Assembly: GCF_937873765.1 (NCBI RefSeq)
Contig: NZ_CALMZC010000038.1
Span: 124,001-188,000, forward strand
Direction of reading: 5' to 3'
From: an uncultured Thiothrix sp.
Lineage (GTDB): Bacteria > Pseudomonadota > Gammaproteobacteria > Thiotrichales > Thiotrichaceae
DNA length: 64,000 bases
A program made the position numbers and the translations under genes. The notes beneath the pieces are model-generated. The model was not told where the DNA came from and did no database searches. It saw only the letters and a list, made by a program, of their open reading frames with translations. Of the stretch, positions 56,036-64,000 are shown piece after piece; the first letter of the stretch is position 1, and every line of letters starts with the position of its first letter.

Positions 56036-56488
56036 GGGGGGTACTAGCGACAAAGTACGGGGTTCATCGGGGCTAGACCAGAGTATTAAGGTGCCTGTTT
56101 CTGCAATCCCACCCAAAGTCGAAGTTAAGCCCGCATCGACTTGATAAAACAATTCCTCTTTCCAATCCTCAATGCTGCGTTCGTAATGTTTAAGCCGTGG
56201 AAATTGTGCCGCGTTTTGGGTAATGACTTGTCCCCATTCAGTCTTAGGGGAGAGCAGCAGATTATTTAAACCTTTGGTTTTGCAAATCTCGGCGACTTTA
56301 TCTAGCCAGTTGCCACGATCTGAGCGGTGTACTTCAGCACGTACGGCTTGCATACGTTCAGTAAAACGGTGGATGCACTCAGCTTTATCCCAAGAAACTA
56401 CACTCAATGATTCACGAGCACTCACATCTACCACGGGACGCTCGACAGAGTTTAAGCGCTGAAGAATAGCGGTGCGGGCATTACTCAT
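55841..56488 (-). CDS. lutC: Lactate utilisation protein C (LUD domain)
   Basis: A 215-residue LUD-domain protein, the third subunit of the LutABC (LldEFG) L-lactate oxidising complex. Motifs are GIAETGTLILWSS and SLVPPIHIAIL. The start overlaps lutB by 8 bp. The last 64 codons form the right island repeat. The gene therefore seems to be a chimera of a native 5' part and an island-borne 3' end, with the reading frame and protein intact. Confidence 0.93.
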   Translation of the reverse strand: MSNARTAILQRLNSVERPVVDVSARESLSVVSWDKAECIHRFTERMQAVRAEVHRSDRGNWLDKVAEICKTKGLNNLLLSPKTEWGQVITQNAAQFPRLKHYERSIEDWKEELFYQVDAGLTSTLGGIAETGTLILWSSPDEPRTLSLVPPIHIAILDTDKLYTTFAKAVKTQGWLEQGLPTNALLISGPSRSADIAQVLAYGVHGPRELVVVLV

Positions 56489-57902
56489 GGTCGACTCCTA
56501 GAGCTTTGAGTTGTTGGTGCAGGGTTTGTTCGGCGAGTTTTGGGGCAGTGCGTACCTTTGTCCAAGCACCTAAGTTATTCGGGACTAGGCCACGTAATTG
56601 AGTCGCGGTTTTGCCGCCGAAGTTATATAGGCTTGGGTGACTCGCCGACCATGACCATGCTTGCCAAATCGCTGCTTCGAGTGGTTTGCGGCGTGTACCC
56701 GCATCTTGGGTAGGGGTATTTTCAGTATCTTTGCGCACACTGTCATGGCGCAAGCGATTGATAATATTTGGAATCGGAATGCGTACCGGGCAGACTTCAC
56801 CACAAGCCCCGCATAGCGAGGAGGCTTGAATCAATTCACCATGCACTTTTAAGCCTTCTTTTTGCGGCTCTAAAATTGTGCCAATCGGCCCCGGATAGAC
56901 CGTGCCATAACTATGCCCGCCAATGCGCACATAGACCGGACAATGATTAATGCAGGCACCACAACGAATGCAACGCAAAGTCGCCAATAACTCAGGGTCG
57001 GAATAAATGCGTGAGCGACCATTATCCAGTAGTACCAAATGTACCTCGGTCGGGCCATCTTTTTCATCCGCTTTGCGTGGCCCTGAGATCATATTGAAAT
57101 AGGTAGTGATCGGCTGACCGGTTGCTGAGCGTGGCAAAATGCTGAGCAGTGGAGGAATATCGCTGAGTTTCTCGACCACTTTTTCAATACCCGTTACCGC
57201 AATATGTACCGGTGGTATGGTAGTCGACATGCGTCCATTGCCTTCATTTTCCACCAAACAGAGTGTGCCGGTTTCCGCGACGGCGAAGTTCACGCCCGAT
57301 AAACCGACCGGAGCTGCATAGAACTTATCGCGCAAAATCCGTCGCGCGGAGGCGGTCAACTCATCGACATTATCGGTGTAAGGAATATCGGGAAACTTCT
57401 CATGAAACAGCTTGGAAATTTGCTCTTTGCTTTTGTGAATCGCCGGCATAATGATGTGCGACGGGGTTTCGCCATCCAGTTGAATAATGAATTCACCCAA
57501 ATCCGATTCGAGTGCTTCAATCCCGCGTTCTTCCAGAAAATGGTTTAAACCCATTTCCTCTGATACCATCGACTTGCCCTTAATAATCGACTGAGCATGA
57601 TGTTTTTGCATAATCCCTAGCACGATTTGATTGGCTTCATCGGTGGTTTCTGCCCAATGCACTTGTACGCCGTTTTTGGTTAAGTTAGTTTCGAGTTGCT
57701 CTAACAATTCTGGCAATTTGCTCAAAGCATTAGCGCGAATCGCTTGAGCTTGAGTGCGTAAGGCCTGCAGGGCGGCATCATCGGGAAACTGGTTGCGCCG
57801 ATTCGTCATCAGCGTATCCATTGCCTTGCGGAAATGGGCGCGCACTTCGGTTTTGCCTAAAGCTTTTTCGACATCGATGCGGAATTCGGTAGGTTTAGCC
57901 AT
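56481..57902 (-). CDS. lutB: Lactate utilisation iron-sulfur protein LutB
   Basis: A 473-residue protein with an N-terminal LUD-type domain (EEMGLNHFLEERGIEALESD, then GVNFAVAETGTLCLVENEGN). Two 4Fe-4S clusters are marked by CIRCGACINHC near 339 and CGACGEVCPVRIP near 394. It passes electrons within LutABC during L-lactate oxidation to pyruvate. The ATG at 57902 gives the usual MAKPTEFR-type start and overlaps lutA by 8 bp. An upstream in-frame start at 57989 would lie inside lutA. The 8-bp overlaps on both sides show tight coupling. Confidence 0.95.
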   Translation of the reverse strand: MAKPTEFRIDVEKALGKTEVRAHFRKAMDTLMTNRRNQFPDDAALQALRTQAQAIRANALSKLPELLEQLETNLTKNGVQVHWAETTDEANQIVLGIMQKHHAQSIIKGKSMVSEEMGLNHFLEERGIEALESDLGEFIIQLDGETPSHIIMPAIHKSKEQISKLFHEKFPDIPYTDNVDELTASARRILRDKFYAAPVGLSGVNFAVAETGTLCLVENEGNGRMSTTIPPVHIAVTGIEKVVEKLSDIPPLLSILPRSATGQPITTYFNMISGPRKADEKDGPTEVHLVLLDNGRSRIYSDPELLATLRCIRCGACINHCPVYVRIGGHSYGTVYPGPIGTILEPQKEGLKVHGELIQASSLCGACGEVCPVRIPIPNIINRLRHDSVRKDTENTPTQDAGTRRKPLEAAIWQAWSWSASHPSLYNFGGKTATQLRGLVPNNLGAWTKVRTAPKLAEQTLHQQLKALGVDHE

Positions 57903-58665
57903 GCGTACGCTCCCATAAAAATTCGGCGATATGCTGCGCTTTTGGAGCGGCTTTGCCTTCATGCTGTGCTTGATAAGCAAACGCACCACTAATGTTCATC
58001 AGGCAACCACAATCTTGACTCACCAGCTGCGTTGCACCGGTAGCACGAATATGCAGGGTTTTATCCGCTACCATTGCGGCAGAAATCTCCGGCTCTTTGA
58101 TGGCGAAGGTTCCACCAAAGCCGCAGCATTCGGTTTTATAGGCTTGCTCTTTCACGTCCACATTGGAAAGTTGTCCGAGTAACTGTTCAATCTTATCCGC
58201 CACTCCCATTTCACGGCGTGCTGAACAAGAGGTATGCACTGCTACTTCTACGGCTTCACCTAAGTCTTGCAATTGAACCTTTAGAACATCCACTAGAAAT
58301 TCAGTGAGTTCATACACTCGATTTGCTAGGTTTAAAGCTTCCACTTCATCCGCTTCGCCTTTAAATAATTCGGGGTAGTGGGTTTTCATCATGCCCGCGC
58401 ACGAGCCAGAAGGAATCACGATCGGAATATTTTTTGGGAAGAACTTAATCTGCGCGCGTGCCACTTGACGCGCTTCATCCCGATAACCTGAATTCCATGC
58501 GGGTTGACCGCAACAAGTTTGTGCTTGCGGGTAAATCACTTTTACCCTTTCGCGTTGCAAAAGTTGCACGGCAGAAACCCCTGCTTTCGGGTAAATCAGG
58601 TCAATCAGGCAGGTGCCAAAGAAATAAATAGTATCGGGCTTAGGTGGGTTTGTGGTTTGACTCAT
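57895..58665 (-). CDS. lutA: Lactate utilisation protein A (CCG-domain Fe-S oxidoreductase)
   Basis: A 256-residue protein with two Cys-rich CCG domains: TCCGQPAWNSGY near residue 47 and ECCGFGGTFAIKEPEIS near residue 174, as in LutA/LldE and heterodisulfide reductase-like subunits. It is the first gene of lutABC. Upstream on the same strand there is a promoter (TTGTCA-17-TACAGT) and a GntR-type palindrome over the likely transcription start. Confidence 0.95.
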   Translation of the reverse strand: MSQTTNPPKPDTIYFFGTCLIDLIYPKAGVSAVQLLQRERVKVIYPQAQTCCGQPAWNSGYRDEARQVARAQIKFFPKNIPIVIPSGSCAGMMKTHYPELFKGEADEVEALNLANRVYELTEFLVDVLKVQLQDLGEAVEVAVHTSCSARREMGVADKIEQLLGQLSNVDVKEQAYKTECCGFGGTFAIKEPEISAAMVADKTLHIRATGATQLVSQDCGCLMNISGAFAYQAQHEGKAAPKAQHIAEFLWERTHG

Positions 58666-58730
58666 GGGCTAATGCTCTCACTCCTAACTCTTTAGTGACG
58701 GCTGTTTGATTGCTTGAAATGTGATGAATA

Positions 58731-58745
58731 ATTGGTATTACCATT
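58731..58745 (-). promoter_or_regulatory. LldR/FadR-type operator before lutA
   Basis: ATTGGT-ATT-ACCATT, one mismatch from a perfect palindrome. It covers the expected start point downstream of the -10 box, which suggests repression when no lactate is present. Confidence 0.7.
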
Positions 58746-58748
58746 TTA

Positions 58749-58777
58749 ACTGTAATATAGAAAAGAAGCTATGACAA
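58749..58777 (-). promoter_or_regulatory. Probable lutABC promoter
   Basis: On the minus strand TTGTCA (58772-58777), a 17-base spacer and TACAGT (58749-58754). The operator at 58731-58745 follows at once. Confidence 0.55.
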
Positions 58778-58843
58778 GTATTTATATACTAAATCAATGA
58801 TTTTAAGCGAATTATAAATCTTGTTTTATAAGTAAAATTATTT

Positions 58844-58858
58844 ATTGGTAAGACCAAT
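58844..58858. promoter_or_regulatory. LldR/FadR-type operator between lutA and psuK
   Basis: ATTGGT-AAG-ACCAAT, with perfect 6-bp arms. It stands 104 bp upstream of psuK and about 100 bp from the lutA operator, so it could serve psuK or form a loop with the lutA site. Confidence 0.6.
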
Positions 58859-58886
58859 TTAAAAACTGCTGAAGCCGTAGCATTGA

Positions 58887-58915
58887 TTGAGTTAGTTATT
58901 TCCCTCCTGTATCGT
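58887..58915 (+). promoter_or_regulatory. Possible psuK promoter
   Basis: TTGAGT, a 17-base spacer and TATCGT, 33 bp before the psuK start. The match to consensus is moderate. Confidence 0.35.
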
Positions 58916-58947
58916 GTTTTACTAAAGACGCAGTAGGAGGGTAAGTA

Positions 58948-59877
58948 GTGGGTTATGTAGTCGCTATCGGCGGTGCTAATCTTGATATTAGTGCTCGACC
59001 CAATGGCGTGGGGCTGGGGCGCGATTCTAATCGGGGCACGATCAGCACCAACTTTGGTGGCGTCGCCCGTAATATTGCCGAAAACCTTGCACGCTTAAAT
59101 TTAGATTGTCACCTGATCAGTGCAGTCGGCGAAGATACAAATGGTCTAGCCTTGTTGCAGCAGACTAATAAGGTAGGTGTTAAGGTCGGGGACGTTTTGC
59201 GAGTTCCTAATGCGTGCACGGGGATGTATGTATCAGTCAATGATCTGCAAGGTGATTTGAGTATTGCGGTCAATGATATGGCGGTACTGAAACATTTGAC
59301 CGTCGCTTACCTCATCGAAAAACAAGCCTTCCTAACGCAAGCAACTTTGATTGTTGCAGACACCAATCTTTCGCAAGACTGCCTAAATGCTTTATTCGAG
59401 CAAGTTACATTAGCCCCCATTTTCATTGATCCTGTTTCAGTGCAAAAAGCGCCAAAGATTCGGAATCAGTTAGCTAAGATTCATACCCTTAAACCCAACC
59501 GCTTGGAAGCTGAGCATTTGTCTGGGATACCACTAACCGATGATCAAGCACCCACTGTAGCAACTTGGTTTTTGCAACAAGGTGTAGCTAATATTGTGCT
59601 GAGTTTGGGTGAGCGCGGTCTGTACTGTGCCAATCAACATGAGCAAGGCTGGGTAAAACCGCTACCCGTCACAGTCTGTAATACCTCAGGGGCAGGCGAC
59701 GCCCTAATGTCGGGGCTGGTTTATGGCTATTTAAGTGGCTATTCTTTATTAGACGCAGCGCGTTTTGCCCAAGGCTGTGCAGCCTTGACAGTTGGTGTGG
59801 CGCAAGCTAATTGCCCGAGTTTATCGGTTGCAGCCGTCATGCAGTTGTTAAACTCTTCGATGCAAATTATTCATTAG
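58948..59877 (+). CDS. psuK: Pseudouridine kinase (PfkB family)
   Basis: A 309-residue PfkB-family kinase. Motifs are the N-terminal VVAIGGANLDISARP with GGVARNIAENLARL, and the C-terminal catalytic NTSGAGDALMSGLVYGY. Adjacent psuG fixes the substrate: pseudouridine is phosphorylated to pseudouridine 5'-phosphate. The start is GTG at 58948 with GGAGGG six bases upstream. psuG follows after 7 bp, so the pair is an operon. Confidence 0.92.
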   Translation: MGYVVAIGGANLDISARPNGVGLGRDSNRGTISTNFGGVARNIAENLARLNLDCHLISAVGEDTNGLALLQQTNKVGVKVGDVLRVPNACTGMYVSVNDLQGDLSIAVNDMAVLKHLTVAYLIEKQAFLTQATLIVADTNLSQDCLNALFEQVTLAPIFIDPVSVQKAPKIRNQLAKIHTLKPNRLEAEHLSGIPLTDDQAPTVATWFLQQGVANIVLSLGERGLYCANQHEQGWVKPLPVTVCNTSGAGDALMSGLVYGYLSGYSLLDAARFAQGCAALTVGVAQANCPSLSVAAVMQLLNSSMQIIH

Positions 59878-59884
59878 GATCGAT

Positions 59885-60802
59885 ATGAACTACCTTGATA
59901 TTCATCCCGAAGTCGCTGCCAGCTTGGCTGCCAATCAGCCCGTGGTCGCACTCGAATCCACGATTATTTCGCATGGTATGCCTTACCCACAAAATGTCGA
60001 AACCGCACTTAAGGTCGAACAGGAAGTACGAGCGAATGGTGCTATTCCTGCCACTATCGCCATCATTAAGGGTCGCCTTAAAGCAGGTTTAAATAAGGAT
60101 GAAATCGAGCAACTCGGTCAAGGTGGGCAAAGCATTACTAAAGTAAGTCGGCGCGATTTACCCTTGATAGTCGCACAAGGTAAAACGGGGGCGACTACCG
60201 TGGCGTCGACCATGATTATTGCCGCAATGGCGGGAATTCGCGTGTTTGCTACCGGCGGAATTGGCGGGGTGCACCGTGGTGCTGAGACGTCATTTGATGT
60301 ATCTGCGGATTTGCAGGAATTGGCGCAAACGCCGGTGGCGGTCGTATGCGCTGGTGCGAAGTCGATTCTCGATTTGGGCTTAACCCTCGAATATCTTGAA
60401 ACGCATGGCGTACCAGTGATTGGTTATCAAACCGAACAGCTACCCGCGTTTTTCACTCGTGGTAGTCAGTTTAAAGTCGATTACCGTTTGGATGATGCGG
60501 CCAGTATTGCACAAGTTATGTCGGCGAAATGGGTAATGGCTTTGAAGGGTGGCATGGTGATCGCTAATCCCATTCCTGAGCAATATGCGCTGCCAAGCTC
60601 TGCCATTGACAGCGCGATTGAGCAAGCTTTAGCTGAGGCTGTTGCACAAAAGATTGGGGGTAAGCAAGCTACTCCGTTCTTATTAGCACGAGTTTGTGAA
60701 CTGACAGGGGGTGATAGTTTGGCCTCGAATATTCAACTGGTGCTGAATAATGCACGGCTTGCTAGTGCGATTGCTAAGGCCTATTGTGAGTTAGTGCGCT
60801 AA
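59885..60802 (+). CDS. psuG: Pseudouridine-5'-phosphate glycosidase
   Basis: PsuG breaks the C-C glycosidic bond of pseudouridine 5'-phosphate to uracil and ribose 5-phosphate. The 305-residue protein has the family segments ALESTIISHGMPYPQNV near residue 23, GKTGATTVASTM near 99 and FATGGIGGVHRGAE near 121. The ATG has AGGATCG upstream. Its stop overlaps the stop of the convergent thioesterase-like gene by 4 bp. Confidence 0.95.
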   Translation: MNYLDIHPEVAASLAANQPVVALESTIISHGMPYPQNVETALKVEQEVRANGAIPATIAIIKGRLKAGLNKDEIEQLGQGGQSITKVSRRDLPLIVAQGKTGATTVASTMIIAAMAGIRVFATGGIGGVHRGAETSFDVSADLQELAQTPVAVVCAGAKSILDLGLTLEYLETHGVPVIGYQTEQLPAFFTRGSQFKVDYRLDDAASIAQVMSAKWVMALKGGMVIANPIPEQYALPSSAIDSAIEQALAEAVAQKIGGKQATPFLLARVCELTGGDSLASNIQLVLNNARLASAIAKAYCELVR

Positions 60803-61326
60803 GCATCTGGCCAAGGCCGCAAAGTTTCGGTGGCAATCCATGCCTTCACCCACTCGGGTAGTTCCGGTTGCCAGTCGGGTCGCTTCATTACCTCTAAAAT
60901 GGTTTGAGTCGGAAGAATTTTGCCTTTCTCGACCACGGCAGTACGAATTAAAGCTGAAGAATACCAGATTGCACCGATTTGATGGGTTTGTAAAAAGTAA
61001 AACCATTTTTCGTCATGCCCTAGCACACGGGTATGCTGCTCGTATCTCTGAAAAGGTTTTAAACGTTTGCGATAACGTACACTGCTACCGGCGACCACAA
61101 AACCCCACTTATTACGCTGCACTTCATGCCATAAGCCGGTACGCACTGAGAACACAAAGCGGCCAATATCAAACAAGGTCAAATGCCTCCCATTATTCAT
61201 TTCCATGAATAGGTCGCAGTCACCCAACGTGACACGCATTGGCACAATACAGGTTTCATCTAAGTTCAAGCTGGGTGTGCGTTTAGCTTTTTGTACGGCT
61301 AGCCATAATCTGAAAAAAGGAAACAT
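60799..61326 (-). CDS. Hotdog-fold thioesterase-like protein
   Basis: A 175-residue protein with a 4HBT/THEM6-like hotdog pattern: TLGDCDLFMEMNNGRHLTLF, then YRKRLKPFQRYEQHTRVLG. The Asp of the DCD segment is in the place of the YbgC catalytic acid. It probably acts on an acyl-CoA or acyl-ACP, with substrate unknown. I chose the ATG at 61326. An upstream in-frame start at 61392 would overlap the regulator gene. It lies 13 bp after the GntR gene on the same strand and may be co-transcribed with it. Confidence 0.75.
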   Translation of the reverse strand: MFPFFRLWLAVQKAKRTPSLNLDETCIVPMRVTLGDCDLFMEMNNGRHLTLFDIGRFVFSVRTGLWHEVQRNKWGFVVAGSSVRYRKRLKPFQRYEQHTRVLGHDEKWFYFLQTHQIGAIWYSSALIRTAVVEKGKILPTQTILEVMKRPDWQPELPEWVKAWIATETLRPWPDA

Positions 61327-61339
61327 CGAGAAGTCTCTG

Positions 61340-62086
61340 TTAGCGGGATAAATGCCGCAAGGAGCGTAGTTTACGCGCTTCATCAGCATCAATCGATTTT
61401 AACGAATCTTCTACAAATGCTAAATGTTGTTCGGCTGCTTGGCGGGCGCGTTCTGGCTCACCAGCAAGCACTGCCTCCATCAGTTCACGATGTTGCTGGC
61501 TTAAGGGTTCAAACACCCGCGGTTGGGTATAAAGCTTATCGAGGTTATGTGAGATACTGTTTTGTAGTAAATCAAACAAACTACGCATCACATGCAAAAG
61601 CACTAAATTATGCGAGCCTTCCACAATCGCTAAATGAAAACTAGCATCAGCCCTCGCTTCTTGCATCGGGTCTGGATCACCATGTACAGCTAACATCTGC
61701 TCAAAGCAAACTCGAATGCGTTCCTTATCTTCATCTGTAGAGCGTAGAGCAGCATACCAAGCGGCATTTCCCTCTAGAGCATGGCGAATCTCCAAGACAT
61801 CAAAACGGTATTCAGGATTTTCACGAAATAGTGTCAAGAGTGGGTCGCTAAAGCCAATAGGTTTGCTGCTTAATACATAAGTACCACCCCCTACACGGCT
61901 TTCTAACATGCCTTTGCTAATCAATTGTTGCAAGGCTTCCCGTACTGAGGGGCGCGATACCGCTAGTTGTTCAGCCAGTTGACGTTCTGCAGGTAGGCGT
62001 GTACCTAGTGGCCAATGACCACTAGCGAGTAAGCGCCCTAAATGTTCTGCCACTTGGGTGGCTTTACGCGGTTTAGTTGTGCTCAT
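61340..62086 (-). CDS. GntR/FadR-family regulator, LldR-like
   Basis: A 248-residue regulator. The N-terminal winged helix has LGTRLPAERQLAEQLAVSRPSVREALQQLISKG-like order (about 22-55). The C-terminal FCD domain holds metal-ligand type His/Asp residues (ADASFHLAIVEGSHN near 144). FadR-subgroup members with lactate genes (LldR, LutR-like) bind lactate. A perfect-arm palindrome of the TGGT-N3-ACCA class overlaps its own -10 box, and related sites stand before lutA and the dehydrogenase, which supports a lactate-responsive repressor. Confidence 0.9.
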   Translation of the reverse strand: MSTTKPRKATQVAEHLGRLLASGHWPLGTRLPAERQLAEQLAVSRPSVREALQQLISKGMLESRVGGGTYVLSSKPIGFSDPLLTLFRENPEYRFDVLEIRHALEGNAAWYAALRSTDEDKERIRVCFEQMLAVHGDPDPMQEARADASFHLAIVEGSHNLVLLHVMRSLFDLLQNSISHNLDKLYTQPRVFEPLSQQHRELMEAVLAGEPERARQAAEQHLAFVEDSLKSIDADEARKLRSLRHLSR

Positions 62087-62090
62087 AATC

Positions 62091-62115
62091 AGTTAATTGG
62101 TAATACCAATTAACT
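62091..62115. promoter_or_regulatory. LldR/FadR-type operator before the regulator gene
   Basis: The best of the four sites: 11-bp perfect arms (AGTTAATTGGT / ACCAATTAACT) around a 3-base centre. It overlaps the -10 box (62113-62118) and the start region of the regulator promoter, which fits autorepression. Confidence 0.8.
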
Positions 62116-62141
62116 ATAGTGTTTTTCCTTAAACTTTGCAA
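62113..62141 (-). promoter_or_regulatory. Promoter of the GntR regulator gene
   Basis: On the minus strand TTGCAA (62136-62141), a 17-base spacer and TATAGT (62113-62118), 27 bp before the start codon. Confidence 0.7.
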
Positions 62142-62212
62142 TGAATAAGACTAATGCTTAATTAGCATTTGACCAAGTTTTTATGCTAAATTAGCCCTCA
62201 GTCTCTTCATAA

Positions 62213-62227
62213 ATTGGTATTACCAAT
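62213..62227. promoter_or_regulatory. LldR/FadR-type operator before the D-lactate dehydrogenase
   Basis: ATTGGT-ATT-ACCAAT, with perfect 6-bp arms, 16 bp before the ATG. It would block transcription start or early elongation. A TTGACC element lies at 62169-62174, but no good -10 box is seen at the right distance. Confidence 0.75.
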
Positions 62228-62243
62228 CTGTAAAGAGTTAAGT

Positions 62244-64000
62244 ATGCCGTTGCGAGTATCAATAATCATGAGCGCTGCCCACCAAGCCTTTTGCCAAAAC
62301 CTCCTACAAACTTTGCCAGCAGAGCGTGTGCTAGATGATGAGTTTCATCGCCTCACTTATGGCACAGATGCAAGTTTTTACCGCTTGATTCCTGAAGTGG
62401 TAGTGAAGGTAAAAGACGAGGATGAGTTGCAATGGGTGTTGCGTTTGGCACGTGAACATCAGGTGTCAGTAACATTCCGTGCCGCAGGTACGAGTTTGTC
62501 GGGTCAAGCGGTGACCGATTCCGTGCTAGTCATGCTGGAGCTAAATAGCTGGCGTGAATTTAAGGTACTAGACGCAGGTGCAAAAATTAGCTTACAACCG
62601 GGCATTATTGGCTCACAGGCGAATCAATATCTAATGCCGTTTGGGCGCAAAATTGGTCCTGATCCTGCAACGCTGAATACGTGTAAAATTGGTGGGATTG
62701 CCGCGAATAATTCATCAGGTATGTGCTGTGGGACGGCGCAAAACAGCTATCACACCTTAAGTGGGATGCGAGTGGTTTTGGCGAATGGTACGGTGATAGA
62801 TACCCGCACTGATGCGGGGCGGCAAACCGCACTGAATACGCAAAAACCACTCTTGAATGAGCTGACCAAACTTGCGACTGAAGTCCAAGCCAATCCTGAA
62901 CTCACTGCTAAAATCCGCCATAAATATCGCCTGAAAAATACGACTGGTTATAGTATCAATGCCTTAGTCGATTACACTGACCCGCTGGAAATTCTCACCC
63001 ACTTAATGATTGGTTCAGAAGGTACGCTGGGCTTTATCTCGGCGGTGCAATATCACACTGTGCCTGACTACCCACATAAAGCTACGTCTTTGGTATTGTT
63101 CCCGCATGTGGAAGCCGCTTGTTTAGCGGTGACTGCCTTGAAACCAGCGCCCGTTGATGCGGTGGAATTGATTGATGGCGCGGGTTTGCGCTCGGTACAG
63201 GGCAAGGCGGGTATGCCTGCTAATTTAGCGGACTTGAATTTGGATGCGGCGGCTTTATTGATTGATGTACGTGCACCCAATGCAGCGGAGTTGGCCAGAA
63301 AAATTGCTGAAGTGCACACTATCCTCAGCACTCAAACGCTGTTATTCCCTGCCGAATTTACTCAGGATCCTGTGCGATACGCGCAACTTTGGGGGGTGCG
63401 TAAAGGCTTATTCCCTGCGGTCGGTGCAGTGCGTCCAGTGGGAACGACGGTGATTATTGAAGATGTGGCCTTCCCGATTGAGCAATTGGCGGCAGGGGTG
63501 CGTGATTTGCAGGCGATTTTCGCCAAATACCATTACAGTGAAGCACTGATTTTCGGGCATGCGCTCGAAGGTAATCTGCATTTTGTGTTTACCCAAGATT
63601 TCAGCACCCCAGCAGAAGTGGATCGTTATGCTGGCTTTATGGACGATGTGGCGCAACTGGTGGCAGTGAAATACGGCGGCTCACTTAAAGCCGAACATGG
63701 CACGGGACGCAATATGGCACCCTTTGTCGAGTTGGAATGGGGGCAGGATGCTTATCAGCTAATGTGGAAAATTAAGCGCTTATTCGACCCTGAAAATCTG
63801 CTTAACCCGGGTGTAGTCTTGAATGAAGATCCGGCGATTCATCTTAAAAATCTCAAGCCCATGCCTGCGACGCATGAATTGGTGGATCGCTGCATTGAGT
63901 GTGGCTTTTGTGAGCCGGTTTGCCCCTCCCGCAATTTGACCTTGACTCCACGCCAACGCATTGTGGCATGGCGGGAGCATGCACGCCTCAAAACCAGTAA
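62244..64000 (+). CDS. FAD-linked D-lactate dehydrogenase with Fe-S module (partial)
   Basis: The open frame runs from the ATG at 62244 through the window end without a stop (585 codons). The N-terminal FAD-binding (PCMH) part contains TFRAAGTSLSGQAVTDS and IGGIAANNSSGMCCGT. The oxidase C domain contains HALEGNLHFVFTQDF and AEHGTGRNMAPF. It is followed by a ferredoxin-type CIECGFCEPVCPSRNLT. The pattern matches the large (about 930 residue) Dld-II type enzymes that oxidise D-lactate to pyruvate and pass electrons to the quinone pool, often found with lutABC. A second ATG at 62268 is an alternative start. Confidence 0.88.
   Translation, partial: MPLRVSIIMSAAHQAFCQNLLQTLPAERVLDDEFHRLTYGTDASFYRLIPEVVVKVKDEDELQWVLRLAREHQVSVTFRAAGTSLSGQAVTDSVLVMLELNSWREFKVLDAGAKISLQPGIIGSQANQYLMPFGRKIGPDPATLNTCKIGGIAANNSSGMCCGTAQNSYHTLSGMRVVLANGTVIDTRTDAGRQTALNTQKPLLNELTKLATEVQANPELTAKIRHKYRLKNTTGYSINALVDYTDPLEILTHLMIGSEGTLGFISAVQYHTVPDYPHKATSLVLFPHVEAACLAVTALKPAPVDAVELIDGAGLRSVQGKAGMPANLADLNLDAAALLIDVRAPNAAELARKIAEVHTILSTQTLLFPAEFTQDPVRYAQLWGVRKGLFPAVGAVRPVGTTVIIEDVAFPIEQLAAGVRDLQAIFAKYHYSEALIFGHALEGNLHFVFTQDFSTPAEVDRYAGFMDDVAQLVAVKYGGSLKAEHGTGRNMAPFVELEWGQDAYQLMWKIKRLFDPENLLNPGVVLNEDPAIHLKNLKPMPATHELVDRCIECGFCEPVCPSRNLTLTPRQRIVAWREHARLKTS

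Overview
The window looks like chromosome of a gammaproteobacterium with moderate GC, most like the Thiothrix/Thiolinea group (Thiotrichales). That placement is an inference from the dapF-DUF484-xerC order, an aerobic cobalamin salvage cluster, a TusA sulfur carrier and general protein style. I see no rRNA, tRNA or CRISPR array.

Layout. 1-9.2 kb is housekeeping: an anchored coiled-coil protein, ubiD, a MenA-like prenyltransferase, truD, a DUF1269 protein, bioF, tusA, then dapF-DUF484-xerC. 9.2-11.2 kb has a lipoprotein, an ankyrin-repeat protein and a DUF815 ATPase. 11.5-16 kb is late cobalamin synthesis and salvage (cobO, cobS-cobC-cobT, cobQ), followed by galM, a DUF3299 protein, a VanZ-like protein and an RssA-like patatin. 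19.4-26.3 kb is an unusual copper-enzyme locus. It has a tyrosinase homolog that lost most copper ligands, and a five-gene operon with a free-standing amine-oxidase N-domain protein, two catalytic-domain homologs (one with degraded active-site residues, one with two added C-terminal repeats), a YtkA/FixH-like lipoprotein and a MauG-like diheme peroxidase. 26.6-38.3 kb has an AI-2E family permease, a kinase-like membrane protein, cmoM, a 1978-residue protein with two alpha/beta-hydrolase domains plus a CHAT protease domain, and two DUF6174 paralogs.

38.5-55.8 kb is a defence hot spot. First comes a PLD-helicase-DUF3427 protein. Then comes a 13.9-kb island with a DUF499 ATPase, a small partner, a broken darG remnant, a DUF1156 DNA methyltransferase, an RloA-like ATPase with RloB, and a PLD-SNF2 helicase. 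The DUF499/DUF1156/PLD-helicase core resembles the Hma (helicase-methylase-ATPase) type of anti-phage system. The island is bounded by 195-bp direct repeats of the 3' end of lutC. It therefore sits in the end of the lactate-utilisation operon and has cut a small fourth cistron off that operon.

55.8-64 kb is lactate and pseudouridine catabolism: lutABC, psuK-psuG, a hotdog thioesterase-like gene, a FadR/LldR-type GntR regulator and a large FAD/Fe-S D-lactate dehydrogenase running off the window. Four near-identical palindromes (TTGGT-N3-ACCAA type) stand before lutA, psuK, the regulator and the dehydrogenase, and probably make this one regulon.
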